DNA from: Bacteroidota bacterium
Lineage (GTDB): Bacteria; Bacteroidota; Bacteroidia; B-17B0; Aurantibacillaceae
NCBI GenBank assembly: GCA_025362395.1
Contig: JANYGK010000094.1
Location: 1-64,000 of the forward strand
Reading direction: 5' to 3'
DNA length: 64,000 nucleotides
Of this stretch, positions 24,398 through 33,024 are shown piece after piece. The position numbers and the translations under genes are program-made. How positions within the stretch are numbered: position 1 is the stretch's first letter; every line of letters starts with the position of its first letter. The notes under the pieces are model-generated. The model saw nothing but the letters and a program-made list of their open reading frames with translations, did no database searches and had not been told where the DNA came from.

Positions 24398-25264
24398 TTG
24401 GAAACGGATTTTTATAAAGAACAATTACAGTCTAAAGAAGACATGTTAGTGAGAACGACACGGTTTTTACTTGATACACAACTTGAATTAAAAGAAAGAA
24501 ACAAAGAACTTTATAATGCAAACCAAGATGTTTTTAACAGTATTAAGTTTGCGGAATTAATTCAAACGTCATTGTTGCCTGACATTGATATTTTAAAGAT
24601 TTTTATAAAAGACGCGTCTTATAAAGTAATGCAACAAATAGGTATTGGCGGAGATACTGTTTTTATTAAAAACACTAACGGAGGTATTTTTTTTGGATTA
24701 TTTGACGCAACCGGTCACGGTATTCCTGCGGCTATGCTAAGTATTAGTGGAGTGCTGATGTTAAATGAACTTACCGGCTCAATGGAAGTGGACAGCCCTA
24801 AAGTATTATTGAAGCTTTTAAACTACCGGTTAAACAGTACATTTAATGCTGATAAATCATTAGCGCACATGGAAGGTATTATGTGTTTATTTTCGTCAAA
24901 ATTACGCACCTTAACGTATAGTTCCGCTAATGGAAAAGGCTTATTAGTATCCGCGACCGGCGAAATCATTGAATTATTTTCCACAAAAAAACCAATAGGC
25001 GAACATGCGGCTACTGAGTTTGAGAATTTTGAAATACATTTTAAACAGGGAGATAAACTTTTTTTATATTCAGATGGTTTAACGGATCAATTTGGAGGGG
25101 ACCGTGATAAGAAATTTTCACGACTAAAATTAAAGCGGATACTGGCCGATAACTACAAAAAAAATGTGAATGAAATCAATAAAATTATTGAAACAGAGCA
25201 TGAGAGTTGGAAAAAAACGACTCAACAAACAGATGATATATCCTTTATGATTATAGAATTTTAA
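24398..25264 (+). CDS. SpoIIE/PP2C-type serine phosphatase
   Basis: A 288-residue protein with an N-terminal coiled-coil-like helix (LETDFYKEQLQSKEDML ... RNKELYNANQDVF) followed by a PP2C-like SpoIIE phosphatase domain. Seen: FAELIQTSLLP (the usual lead-in), IGGDTVFI and FFGLFDATGHGIPAAMLSISG (Asp-rich metal site; D in FDATGHG), the middle IEFSTKKPIG-like stretch, and DKLFLYSDGLTDQFGG with the second metal Asp. These enzymes dephosphorylate regulatory STAS or SiaC-type proteins. The adjacent gene (3 nt on) encodes a STAS-like protein, a natural partner. The start is uncertain: TTG 24398 or ATG 24443, because a -7 box overlaps the earlier TTG. Confidence 0.88.
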   Translation: METDFYKEQLQSKEDMLVRTTRFLLDTQLELKERNKELYNANQDVFNSIKFAELIQTSLLPDIDILKIFIKDASYKVMQQIGIGGDTVFIKNTNGGIFFGLFDATGHGIPAAMLSISGVLMLNELTGSMEVDSPKVLLKLLNYRLNSTFNADKSLAHMEGIMCLFSSKLRTLTYSSANGKGLLVSATGEIIELFSTKKPIGEHAATEFENFEIHFKQGDKLFLYSDGLTDQFGGDRDKKFSRLKLKRILADNYKKNVNEINKIIETEHESWKKTTQQTDDISFMIIEF

Positions 25265-25266
25265 TT

Positions 25267-25716
25267 ATGGAAACAACCAGTTTTAACGGATTTGAATTTA
25301 AGGTTATTTATAAGTGTCCTTTTTCATCCGTGTATTATAATGAAACGCTTAAGATGGCGCTATGTATAGCTGAAGTTGAATATATTCCTATAGATAATTT
25401 TAAAGCGATTTTCTATTCGATCTCGGATTTTATTGAAAAATCCACGATTCAACACCTTGTATTTGATAAAAGAAATTTGCGCACCTTTCATCAGCCGAGC
25501 ATGGAATGGTATTTTGCTATATGGAAACCGATCGTTAAACTGAAAGGGTTGGTAAATCATTATAAGATTTTACCTGAGCCGGAATGGTTTGTTCAGGCAG
25601 TAATGGCGGGTAAACATGAAATATTTAAAAAATATGATAAAGATTTACTCAATGGTATAAACGTATACTATGTTGATTCAATTGAAAGCGCTATTGAGAA
25701 CCTAAATGCAAAATAA
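25267..25716 (+). CDS. STAS/SpoIIAA-like protein, partner of the phosphatase
   Basis: A 149-residue soluble protein in the layout of SpoIIAA-like (STAS-type) Bacteroidota proteins: an N-terminal strand pair (VYYNETLKMALCIAEVE), a helix (FKAIFYSISDFIEKS), then IQHLVFDKRNLRTFHQPSMEWYFAIWKPI with a buried D-x-R-N, and a C-terminal helix (YYVDSIESAIENL). It starts 3 nt after the phosphatase stop, so the two are surely co-expressed. It is proposed as a target or adaptor of that phosphatase. No transmembrane or enzyme motif is present; it could also be an unrelated small regulatory domain. Confidence 0.6.
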   Translation: METTSFNGFEFKVIYKCPFSSVYYNETLKMALCIAEVEYIPIDNFKAIFYSISDFIEKSTIQHLVFDKRNLRTFHQPSMEWYFAIWKPIVKLKGLVNHYKILPEPEWFVQAVMAGKHEIFKKYDKDLLNGINVYYVDSIESAIENLNAK

Positions 25717-25725
25717 TTTAGTACT

Positions 25726-27816
25726 ATGAATAAAATTTACCTTATCATTTCTTTAATCGCCTTTAACCGTTTCGTTTTTTCGCAGGAAGAGCTAAAACAT
25801 TGCGGGGCTGATGAAATGCGCATCTCCACTTTAAAACAAAACCCTGAAATAGCTAAAGCGGTTATTAAACGTGACAAAGTGCTGGAAGATTTTACGCAGA
25901 ATTTCATAAAGGATGCTTCTAAAAGTCCTTCTACGGCAACATACATTATTCCCGTAGTATTTCACATTATACATAATTACGGACCGGAAAACATAAGTGA
26001 CGCTCAAATAAAAGATGCGATTGACATTGCCAATAAAACGTTTAATAAAACACATCCTAATACCTCTTCTATTATTCCTGCCTTTCAGGGTATTCACGCA
26101 AACTGTGACATTGAATTGCGTTTAGCCGCAAAAGACCCTAACGGTAATTGCACAAGCGGCATCAATCGCATAGCTTCGCCGTTAACAAGCTCGGGCGACC
26201 ATAGGGTGAAGAATTTAATACACTGGCCTCCTACTAAATATTTAAATGTTTACGTGGTAGCTAATGCCGCAGGCCTTGCAGGACATGCCGTTTGGCCGGG
26301 CGATGCGGATACGATCCCTTTATGGGACGGCATTGTACTGTCACATAATTATATAGGTACTATCGGTACTTCTAACTTAACACAATCGGTTGCCTTTGCT
26401 CATGAGTGCGGCCATTACTTTAACCTGCAACACATTTGGGGCGGCAATAATGTACCGGGCTTTTATTATTATCCCTGCGCCGATCCTGCAAAAGATTGTA
26501 ATATTGATGACCTTGTGGCTGATACCCCGCCTACCATTGGTTGGGTAAGTTGTAATTTAAGCGGTGCCAGCTGCGGCAATACAGTTGATAATGTTCAGAA
26601 CGCGATGGATTACAGCTATTGCAATATTATGTTTACACAGGGTCAAAAAACAAGAATGCAGGCTTGTTTAAACTCGCCTATTGCCGGCAGAAATAATTTA
26701 TGGCAAACTGCAAACCTTATCGCTACGGGCGTTTATACAACTTCTACCTTATGCAATGCCGATTTTACATCGGATAAAAAAGTAATTTGCCCGGGTAATC
26801 AAATTAAATATACAAACACGTCTTATAACGGTACGGTTACTGCCTATGCATGGACATTTTCGGGGGGTTCTCCCGCAACATCTTCTGTAGCAAGCCCAAC
26901 AGTAACTTACGCAACACCCGGCAGCTACAGCGTTGGGCTAACGGTAACGGATGGCACATCTACTTTAACAGCCGTTAAACAAAATTACGTGAGCGTACAA
27001 ACTACAACAGGAATAGGGTATCCTTTTACGGAGAGTTTTGAAGCTGTTATCACATTAAACGGCAGCGAGTGGCTCACCAATAATTTAGACACATCGAATA
27101 CTTGGCAGCTCACCAATGCGGCAGCAACAAGCGGCAGCAAGGCTATTATGATTAATAACTTTAGCAGCACCTTAAATAATAAAGATGAACTTTACAGCAG
27201 GGCCATTAATCTTACGGGAGCAACTGCTTTGAACATAAGCTTTAAATATGCTTTTGCCAGAAAAGATACAAGCAATAAAGATCAGCTCCAAGTATTTTTT
27301 ATTCAAAATTGTACGGGTTCCATTATATCGCGTTTCAATATGTCGGGCGCGGCATTGGAAACAGCCTCTCCTAAAACATCGGCGTTTTTCCCTGCTTCGG
27401 CCAGCGAATGGAAGCTTGCTTCAGCCACTATTCCTTCAGCTTTATATACCACAGGCTCACGGCTAAAGTTTGTATTTAGCGGCAACGGCGGTAATAATAT
27501 ATTTATTGACGATATAAATATGAGCGTAGACGCGAGCGTTAATGATATTTCGGAAGATGTACAAGTGGTAATCTTATTTCCGAATCCTGCCAATGATAAT
27601 TGTAAGATTTCTTTTAACTTGTTAAAACCAAAAAACCTTTTCATAAAACTGTTTGATGTGTTGGGAAAAGAAGTCGAGTTCCTTAAAAATGAACTTTACG
27701 GTGAGGGGCAACAAACCATTATCTTAAATACGGCAGCGTTAAACACAGGTATTTATTTTATGCAACTATCCGACGGGCTAAGGGCCATTACCAAGCAGGT
27801 GGTTATTACGAGATAA
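25726..27816 (+). CDS. Secreted M43 zinc metalloprotease with PKD and T9SS sorting domain
   Basis: A 696-residue exported protease. After the signal peptide (IISLIAFNRFVFSQ) and a propeptide-like region comes the M43 (pappalysin-like) catalytic domain with zinc ligands in HECGHYFNLQH (H226, H230, H236) and catalytic E227; the Met-turn is NAMDYSYC (M294). At about 348-422 there is a PKD domain (ADFTSDKKVICPGNQIKYTN ... TYATPGSYSVGLTVTDG), then a MAM/jelly-roll-like segment, and a type-A T9SS sorting domain (FPNPANDNCKISFNL ... LNTGIYFMQLSDGLRAITKQVVITR). The position of Asn in place of Gly in the HExxHxxGxxH motif is common in this group. It probably acts on the cell surface or in the medium. 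Confidence 0.93.
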   Translation: MNKIYLIISLIAFNRFVFSQEELKHCGADEMRISTLKQNPEIAKAVIKRDKVLEDFTQNFIKDASKSPSTATYIIPVVFHIIHNYGPENISDAQIKDAIDIANKTFNKTHPNTSSIIPAFQGIHANCDIELRLAAKDPNGNCTSGINRIASPLTSSGDHRVKNLIHWPPTKYLNVYVVANAAGLAGHAVWPGDADTIPLWDGIVLSHNYIGTIGTSNLTQSVAFAHECGHYFNLQHIWGGNNVPGFYYYPCADPAKDCNIDDLVADTPPTIGWVSCNLSGASCGNTVDNVQNAMDYSYCNIMFTQGQKTRMQACLNSPIAGRNNLWQTANLIATGVYTTSTLCNADFTSDKKVICPGNQIKYTNTSYNGTVTAYAWTFSGGSPATSSVASPTVTYATPGSYSVGLTVTDGTSTLTAVKQNYVSVQTTTGIGYPFTESFEAVITLNGSEWLTNNLDTSNTWQLTNAAATSGSKAIMINNFSSTLNNKDELYSRAINLTGATALNISFKYAFARKDTSNKDQLQVFFIQNCTGSIISRFNMSGAALETASPKTSAFFPASASEWKLASATIPSALYTTGSRLKFVFSGNGGNNIFIDDINMSVDASVNDISEDVQVVILFPNPANDNCKISFNLLKPKNLFIKLFDVLGKEVEFLKNELYGEGQQTIILNTAALNTGIYFMQLSDGLRAITKQVVITR

Positions 27817-27962
27817 GTAACCATATATATAATATTCTATATCGACATTCGGTCAAAGCCTCTAAAAATATTTGACAATTAAAACCTTACAAGCCTTTAA
27901 CAATTGCAGTGAGCCGACCCTTTAATCCTAAAAAAATACCTTTTTTAACTCACATAAATAGT

Positions 27963-27970
27963 TAAATTTG
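27963..27970 (+). promoter_or_regulatory. -7 promoter box (TAAATTTG) of the TonB receptor gene
   Basis: TAnnTTTG match 21 nt before the ATG at 27992. No TTG at the consensus distance; the upstream T tract may serve. Confidence 0.4.
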
Positions 27971-27991
27971 CTCCTTCACAAAAATTAAAGC

Positions 27992-30328
27992 ATGATACGT
28001 ACCATTTATACATTTTGTTTATTAATTATTATTACTTCAGCATTTGCTCAATCCGGTACTATCAGGGGCTTTGTTTACAACAAGGCAAATGGTGAACCCG
28101 TACCTTTTTCAAACGTGTATCTTAAAGGAACCACCACCGGTGCGTCATCCGATCCTAACGGTTTCTTTTCCATAAATAAAGTAAAACCCGGCACTTATAC
28201 GCTTTTGGTAACCAACCTTGAATTTGATACTATTTCAGAACCTATAACCATTAAAGCAGATCAGATCATCAGTAAAAAATTCTTCTCAAATAAAGGAGGC
28301 GTTATTTTAGGTACTGTTGAAGTTACTGCAACGCAAACGGATAAAATTGAAAATCCTAATGTTGGAATCCAAAGAATAGACCCCGTTGCCATTAATAAAT
28401 TACCGAGTGTGGGTGAGCCTGATCTGGCGCAATATTTACAGGTATTACCGGGTGTCGTATTTACCGGCGACCAAGGCGGGCAACTTTATATTCGCGGTGG
28501 CTTACCAATTCAAAATAAAGTATTATTAGACGGTATGGTAATTTATAACCCTTTTCACTCTATCGGTTTATTTTCTGTATTTGATAATGATATTATGCGC
28601 GGTGCCGATGTTTATAGTGCAGGCTTTGGCGCTGAGTATGGCGGAAGAACATCTTCTATTATGGATATTACAACACGCGACGGAAATAAAAAACGCTTAT
28701 CCGGGAAAGTTTCAGCCTCTACATTCGGAGCTAAATTAACGCTTGAAGGCCCTTTAAAAAAATTAAAAGAAGACGGTAAAGGAAGCTCCTCCTTTTTATT
28801 ATCAGGTAAAACATCTTACCTGCCGCAAACATCAAAAGTATTATATCCTTACGCTAATAAAGACGGTCTACCTTTTTATTATACAGATCTATACGGTAAA
28901 GTTTCTTTTAATGCCAATAATGGCAGTAAAGTAAATTTATTCGGGTTTGATTTCAGCGACAAAGTAGTGTACCCCGGGCTTGCAAAATTTAACTGGAACT
29001 CAGTCGGTGGCGGAAGTAATTTTATTTTAATCCCTCAAAGTTCTACCTTATTAATTGAAGGTAATTTTGCGTATTCACAATATAAGATCAATTACCAGGG
29101 TTCTACGGAAGCAGACAAAAAATCGAGCTCTGTCGGCGGCTTTAACGGGGGTTTTAATTTCACAAAATACCTTGGTCGCGATGAGTTAAAGTACGGGTTT
29201 GAATTGGTAGGAACAAACACAAACTACACATTAAATAACCCTTTGTTGAGTGAAATAAACTATTCTAAAAGCTCTCTCGAATTAGGCGCTTACGCTAAAT
29301 ACCGTTTCCTGTCACGTAAAAAATACCTTGTATTGGAGCCCAGTATTCGTTTACAATATTATGCCACATTTAATAACTTTTCTCCCGAACCCCGTATTAG
29401 CGGTAAGGTAAATGTTACGCGCAAATTTCGTTTAAAATTTGCTGCCGGCTTATACAGTCAAAGCTTAATGAGTGCAAGCTCAGATAAGGATGTGGTTAAT
29501 TTATTTTACGGTTTTATAAACGGCCCTGAAAATTTACCGGACAGTTACCAGGATAAAAACAATAAAACGGTACAAACAAAAGGAGTGATACAAAAAGCAA
29601 AGCATTTAGTCGGAGGCTTTGAGTTAGACATTTTTAAATACCTTGAGATACAGGTGGAAGCTTACCAAAAATACTTTACACAAATGGCAAGTGTAAACAG
29701 GAATAAACTGTATGATGATACGCCTGAAAACGTGTCGAAACCCGAAGCTGAACGAAAAGATTTTATTATGGAGCAAGGGGTAGTTAACGGACTTGATTTT
29801 ACGGCTAAGTTTGAACGAAAACGGTTTTATTTTTGGGCAGTATATTCCCTTACTTATAACAAGAGATACACGGGTAATACTCCCGATGGTAATGTGTTGG
29901 AATATGCTCCCATTTATGACAGAAGGCATAACATAAACTTAGTAGGTACATACAGCTTCGGCAAAAAACGTAATTTAGATTTTAGTGTGCGTTATAACTA
30001 TGGCTCCGGTTTTCCTTTTACGCCAACGGCCGGCTACTACCCACAGGTTAACTTTAATAACCAGTTTGGTGCGGATTACGCAAACGCCAACGCTAATTTA
30101 GGATATGTGCCCGGTAACTTTAATTCACAACGCTTACCTGCTTACCAACGTATTGACATAAGCTTAAAATGGTTATACGCTATTAGTGAACGCTATAAGC
30201 TTGAAGTAAATGTTGGGGCAACAAATGTGTTGAACCGTGAAAATATTTTTTATTACGACCGTGTTAAAAACAAACGGGTTAATCAGTTACCTATTTTACC
30301 TAACGTTAACATAAGCTTTAAATTTTAA
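27992..30328 (+). CDS. TonB-dependent outer-membrane receptor
   Basis: A 778-residue outer-membrane protein with a signal peptide (FCLLIIITSAFAQ), an N-terminal carboxypeptidase-regulatory-like domain (GTIRGFVYNKANGEPVPFSN ... LVTNLEFDT, about 20-92), a plug domain (INKLPSVGEPDLAQYLQVLPGVVFTGDQGGQLYIRGG ... VLLDGMVIYNPFH, about 130-180) and a beta-barrel ending in ATNVLNRENIFYYDRVKNKRV and VNISFKF, an aromatic end needed for barrel assembly. It imports an unidentified ligand; no adjacent lipoprotein gives a clue. The next gene (cobalamin adenosyltransferase, 6 nt downstream) suggests vitamin B12 as one possible ligand. Confidence 0.93.
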   Translation: MIRTIYTFCLLIIITSAFAQSGTIRGFVYNKANGEPVPFSNVYLKGTTTGASSDPNGFFSINKVKPGTYTLLVTNLEFDTISEPITIKADQIISKKFFSNKGGVILGTVEVTATQTDKIENPNVGIQRIDPVAINKLPSVGEPDLAQYLQVLPGVVFTGDQGGQLYIRGGLPIQNKVLLDGMVIYNPFHSIGLFSVFDNDIMRGADVYSAGFGAEYGGRTSSIMDITTRDGNKKRLSGKVSASTFGAKLTLEGPLKKLKEDGKGSSSFLLSGKTSYLPQTSKVLYPYANKDGLPFYYTDLYGKVSFNANNGSKVNLFGFDFSDKVVYPGLAKFNWNSVGGGSNFILIPQSSTLLIEGNFAYSQYKINYQGSTEADKKSSSVGGFNGGFNFTKYLGRDELKYGFELVGTNTNYTLNNPLLSEINYSKSSLELGAYAKYRFLSRKKYLVLEPSIRLQYYATFNNFSPEPRISGKVNVTRKFRLKFAAGLYSQSLMSASSDKDVVNLFYGFINGPENLPDSYQDKNNKTVQTKGVIQKAKHLVGGFELDIFKYLEIQVEAYQKYFTQMASVNRNKLYDDTPENVSKPEAERKDFIMEQGVVNGLDFTAKFERKRFYFWAVYSLTYNKRYTGNTPDGNVLEYAPIYDRRHNINLVGTYSFGKKRNLDFSVRYNYGSGFPFTPTAGYYPQVNFNNQFGADYANANANLGYVPGNFNSQRLPAYQRIDISLKWLYAISERYKLEVNVGATNVLNRENIFYYDRVKNKRVNQLPILPNVNISFKF

Positions 30329-30334
30329 CCGCAG

Positions 30335-30889
30335 TTGGCTCCTAAAATCTATACCAAAACGGGCGATAAAGGAGAAACTTCTTTAATAGGAGGCACACGC
30401 ATTCCTAAATTTGATATCCGCATTGAAGCATACGGTACTGTTGATGAATTGAATTCATATATAGGATTAATCAGGGATCAGGCCATCGATGAAAATTCAC
30501 GTACCCTGTTAATAGAGGTACAAGACAGGTTGTTTACCATTGGCTCCTTGCTGGCTGCCGACCCGGTTAAAAATAAAATGACCCTGCCACAAATTTCTGA
30601 GCAGGATATTACAGTACTAGAAAAAGAAATTGATAATATGAATGAGCATTTGCCCGAAATGAGATCGTTTGTATTACCCGGTGGCCATACAACTATTTCC
30701 TTTTGCCATGTAGCCCGCTGCGTATGCCGCAGAGCTGAACGTTGCGTATTAAGGCTTAATGAGAAAGAGCCTTTAAACGAACTAATTTATAAATACCTGA
30801 ACCGTTTATCGGATTACCTGTTTGTGCTTTCGCGCAAATTTACTCAGGATCTGAATGCTCCTGAAACGCCTTGGAAACCGAGGGTGTAA
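30335..30889 (+). CDS. Cob(I)yrinic acid a,c-diamide adenosyltransferase (PduO-type)
   Basis: A 184-residue enzyme that adenosylates cob(I)alamin to the coenzyme form. The ATP-binding N-terminus is KIYTKTGDKGETSLIGGTRIPKFDIRIEAYGTVDELNSYIGLIRD (4-48), and FVLPGGHTTISFCHVARCVCRRAERCVLRL is the second signature. Both are characteristic of the PduO/CobO trimeric type. The start is a TTG 6 nt after the receptor stop, which lets the protein begin AP-KIYTKTGDKG as in the family. Co-transcription with the upstream TonB receptor is likely, hinting that the receptor might handle cobalamin. Confidence 0.93.
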   Translation: MAPKIYTKTGDKGETSLIGGTRIPKFDIRIEAYGTVDELNSYIGLIRDQAIDENSRTLLIEVQDRLFTIGSLLAADPVKNKMTLPQISEQDITVLEKEIDNMNEHLPEMRSFVLPGGHTTISFCHVARCVCRRAERCVLRLNEKEPLNELIYKYLNRLSDYLFVLSRKFTQDLNAPETPWKPRV

Positions 30890-30951
30890 TTGAAATTTAA
30901 GTTTTCAGAATGGCTGCTACTTCGAGCTGTCATTTATATAGCTTAAGCAAT

Positions 30952-30978
30952 CGTGACCCTGAATTTGTTTTAGGATCC
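30952..30978 (+). repeat. REP-like element family B, copy 2
   Basis: CGTGACCCTGAATTTG then TTTTAGGATC: a short palindrome (CCTGAA / TTTAGG) related to the 17476-17494 element, here in the same orientation as that copy. Confidence 0.55.
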
Positions 30979-31034
30979 TACCCACAGAGGAGGGCGTTAT
31001 ATGTGGGTGATAAAGTAAAAATATATACATATAA

Positions 31035-31060
31035 GAGGCTGAAATAAGTTTAGCATGACG
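31035..31060 (-). repeat. REP-like element family B, copy 3 (inverted)
   Basis: GAGGCTGAAATAAGTTTAGC then ATGACG: the reverse complement of the family, forming an inverted pair with 30952-30978. Confidence 0.55.
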
Positions 31061-31295
31061 CTAACATATAATCATCCGGGAGCATCCTTCATAAAAATCA
31101 TTCCCCTTTTTTTTGATTGTTACCCTTCCATGTATACCTTCTTTGTCGAAATTCAACGCTATACAACATACTAACTCATCACGTGTGTTTCGTTTTGTTC
31201 TAATCAGCATAGCTCCCCAAAATTGGTTAAACCGCTATTAACATTAAACTTTCTATACAACTAACAGTCTATGAAAAAACATTTAATAATCCATT

Positions 31296-31727
31296 ATGAA
31301 ACATTTCACAAAAATAGTAGTGTTAGCGTTAACGATTTTAGTATCGGGCACAGAGTTCGCGTTAGCTCAACGGGGCCATGGCAGAGGCGTCGGGAGAGGA
31401 AGAAGAAATAACGTAGTTGTAGTAAGAAGCGTTTACAGGCCCGCGAGAAGAATAAGAGTCTATTACCCGGCATGGAGGCCTGCTTATGCTTACCATCGCC
31501 GTTGGGTCTATTTTCCGCGTTATAATTTTTACTGGGATAATTGGAGACGAGGGTATTATTATAAAAGCGGGCCTGTTTGGGTATTTAACTCAACCCCGCC
31601 ACCTGCTGTAATTAATGTTAATTTACAAACTGAAAAAAATTATGAGTTGAATCAAAATGATGATGACGTGGATGATATTTATAGCTCAAACAATAGCCAC
31701 CAAACAGACTATCCGGGTGGTAATTAG
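31296..31727 (+). CDS. Small exported Arg/Tyr/Trp-rich protein of unknown function
   Basis: A 143-residue protein with a signal peptide (IVVLALTILVSGTEFALAQ). The mature N-terminal half is very basic and aromatic: RGHGRGVGRGRRNN, VVVVRSVYRPARRIRVYYPAWRPAYAYHRRWVYFPRYNFYWDNWRRGYYY; the C-terminal half is acidic and Asn-rich (QNDDDVDDIYSSNN). This strong two-charge pattern is seen in small Bacteroidota surface or periplasmic proteins of unknown role. There is no catalytic motif. It is followed by a GAPDH gene after 131 nt. Confidence 0.7.
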   Translation: MKHFTKIVVLALTILVSGTEFALAQRGHGRGVGRGRRNNVVVVRSVYRPARRIRVYYPAWRPAYAYHRRWVYFPRYNFYWDNWRRGYYYKSGPVWVFNSTPPPAVINVNLQTEKNYELNQNDDDVDDIYSSNNSHQTDYPGGN

Positions 31728-31858
31728 GTAGTGTTATTTTACCAACGCTTTGTAAAAGAATTCCTGTAACACATTTTTTTTACAAACTTATAATAGCAAT
31801 TTAAAACATAAAGTGTTAATAAATATGTAATTTTATACTGTTTAAAATTTACATATAT

Positions 31859-32857
31859 ATGAAAAAGATAAATGTTGCCATCAATGGTTTTGGAAGGATC
31901 GGACGAGTATTTTTCAGGATCGCCTTTGCAAATCCAAACATCAATATAGTTGCTATTAATGACATAACAGATTCAGGTACCCTTGCCCATTTATTAAAGT
32001 ACGATTCGGTTCACGGTAAATTTAACGGAGAAGTAAAACATGATAAAGATCACTTATATATTAACGGGCAAGAAATAAAAATATTTGCTTCAAAGGATCC
32101 TGAGAACCTTCCTTGGAAGGCATTAGCCATTGATATTATTATTGAATCAACAGGTTTATTTTTAGATAAGGCGTCGGCTCAAAAACATTTGAACGCCGGT
32201 GCAAAAAAAATTATTTTATCTGCACCTGCAAAAGACGATGATATTAAAACCATTGTTTTAGGTGTTAATGATGACCTTTTAACTGCCGATGATGTCATTA
32301 TTTCTAATGCATCCTGTACTACTAATTGCTCAGCACCTATGCTAAAGGTTTTGCAACAATGGGGTATTGAAGAAGCTTATGTAACAACCGTTCATTCCTA
32401 CACCGGCGATCAGCGCCTGCATGACGCACCCCATAAAGATTTACGCAGGGCCCGTGCCGCGGCCTTAAACATTATACCTACAAGTACAGGGGCCGCAAAA
32501 GCATTGGGTAAAATTTTTCCGGATATGGAAGAAAAATTAGGCGGATGCGGAATACGTGTACCCGTTGCCGATGGTTCCTTAACAGATATTACATGTGTGC
32601 TTACTCAATATCCTACTGTAGAGCAAATTAATGAAGCCTTTAAAAAAGCGGCAGAAACAGATTTGAAAGGGATAATGGAATATACTATTGATCCTTTGGT
32701 TTCATCGGATGTGGTGGGTAATGCACATTCCGTAGTTTTTGATTCTGATTTTACAAGTGTGGTTGGTAACCTCGTTAAAATTATTGGCTGGTACGATAAT
32801 GAATTTGGTTATAGCAGCCGCTTGGTTGATCTTGTTATTAAAATGGGGTCAAACTAA
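31859..32857 (+). CDS. gap: Glyceraldehyde-3-phosphate dehydrogenase, type I
   Basis: A 332-residue NAD-type GAPDH, the glycolytic enzyme. Seen: AINGFGRIGRVFFRI (8-22), AINDITDSGTLAHLLKYDSVHG with D35 at the adenine-ribose position, catalytic C153 in SNASCTTNCSAP, the histidine of VTTVHSYTGDQRLHDAPHKDLRRARAAALNIIPTSTGAA, and the end IIGWYDNEFGYSSRLVDLV. The D35 and canonical length favour NAD use, in contrast to the 487-residue paralog at 11149-12612. The start ATG follows an A/T-rich leader. Confidence 0.97.
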   Translation: MKKINVAINGFGRIGRVFFRIAFANPNINIVAINDITDSGTLAHLLKYDSVHGKFNGEVKHDKDHLYINGQEIKIFASKDPENLPWKALAIDIIIESTGLFLDKASAQKHLNAGAKKIILSAPAKDDDIKTIVLGVNDDLLTADDVIISNASCTTNCSAPMLKVLQQWGIEEAYVTTVHSYTGDQRLHDAPHKDLRRARAAALNIIPTSTGAAKALGKIFPDMEEKLGGCGIRVPVADGSLTDITCVLTQYPTVEQINEAFKKAAETDLKGIMEYTIDPLVSSDVVGNAHSVVFDSDFTSVVGNLVKIIGWYDNEFGYSSRLVDLVIKMGSN

Positions 32858-32871
32858 TTTTTTTTAACACC

Positions 32872-32887
32872 TACTCATATATGAGTA
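32872..32887. promoter_or_regulatory. 16-bp perfect palindrome TACTCATATATGAGTA
   Basis: Perfect two-fold symmetry (8+8) between gap and the next outer-membrane gene. It could be an operator for a dimeric regulator; it could also be chance in AT-rich DNA. Confidence 0.4.
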
Positions 32888-33024
32888 TATCCCAGTGATA
32901 GTAGTCCTTATACTTCTGTGTGTATTAAGATGAAATCTAAATTATATTTCCTTTAACTTTTTTTGTAACTTATCGATGCTTTTCGCGTTTATAACTTCAT
33001 TAATTTGCGGTACCCCGAAAAACT

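Larger units (their letters stand above)
30890..31295. other. 406-bp gene-free region with REP-like inverted pair
   Basis: No gene or RNA is visible in this stretch. It contains two inverted REP-like copies (30952-30978 and 31035-31060) and the short leader of the next gene. The rest shows no structure I can name. Confidence 0.7.

Noticed and set aside
30890-31295. Hidden tRNA or structured RNA gene
   Set aside because: I looked for tRNA arm motifs and found none; only two REP-like palindromes are recognisable.
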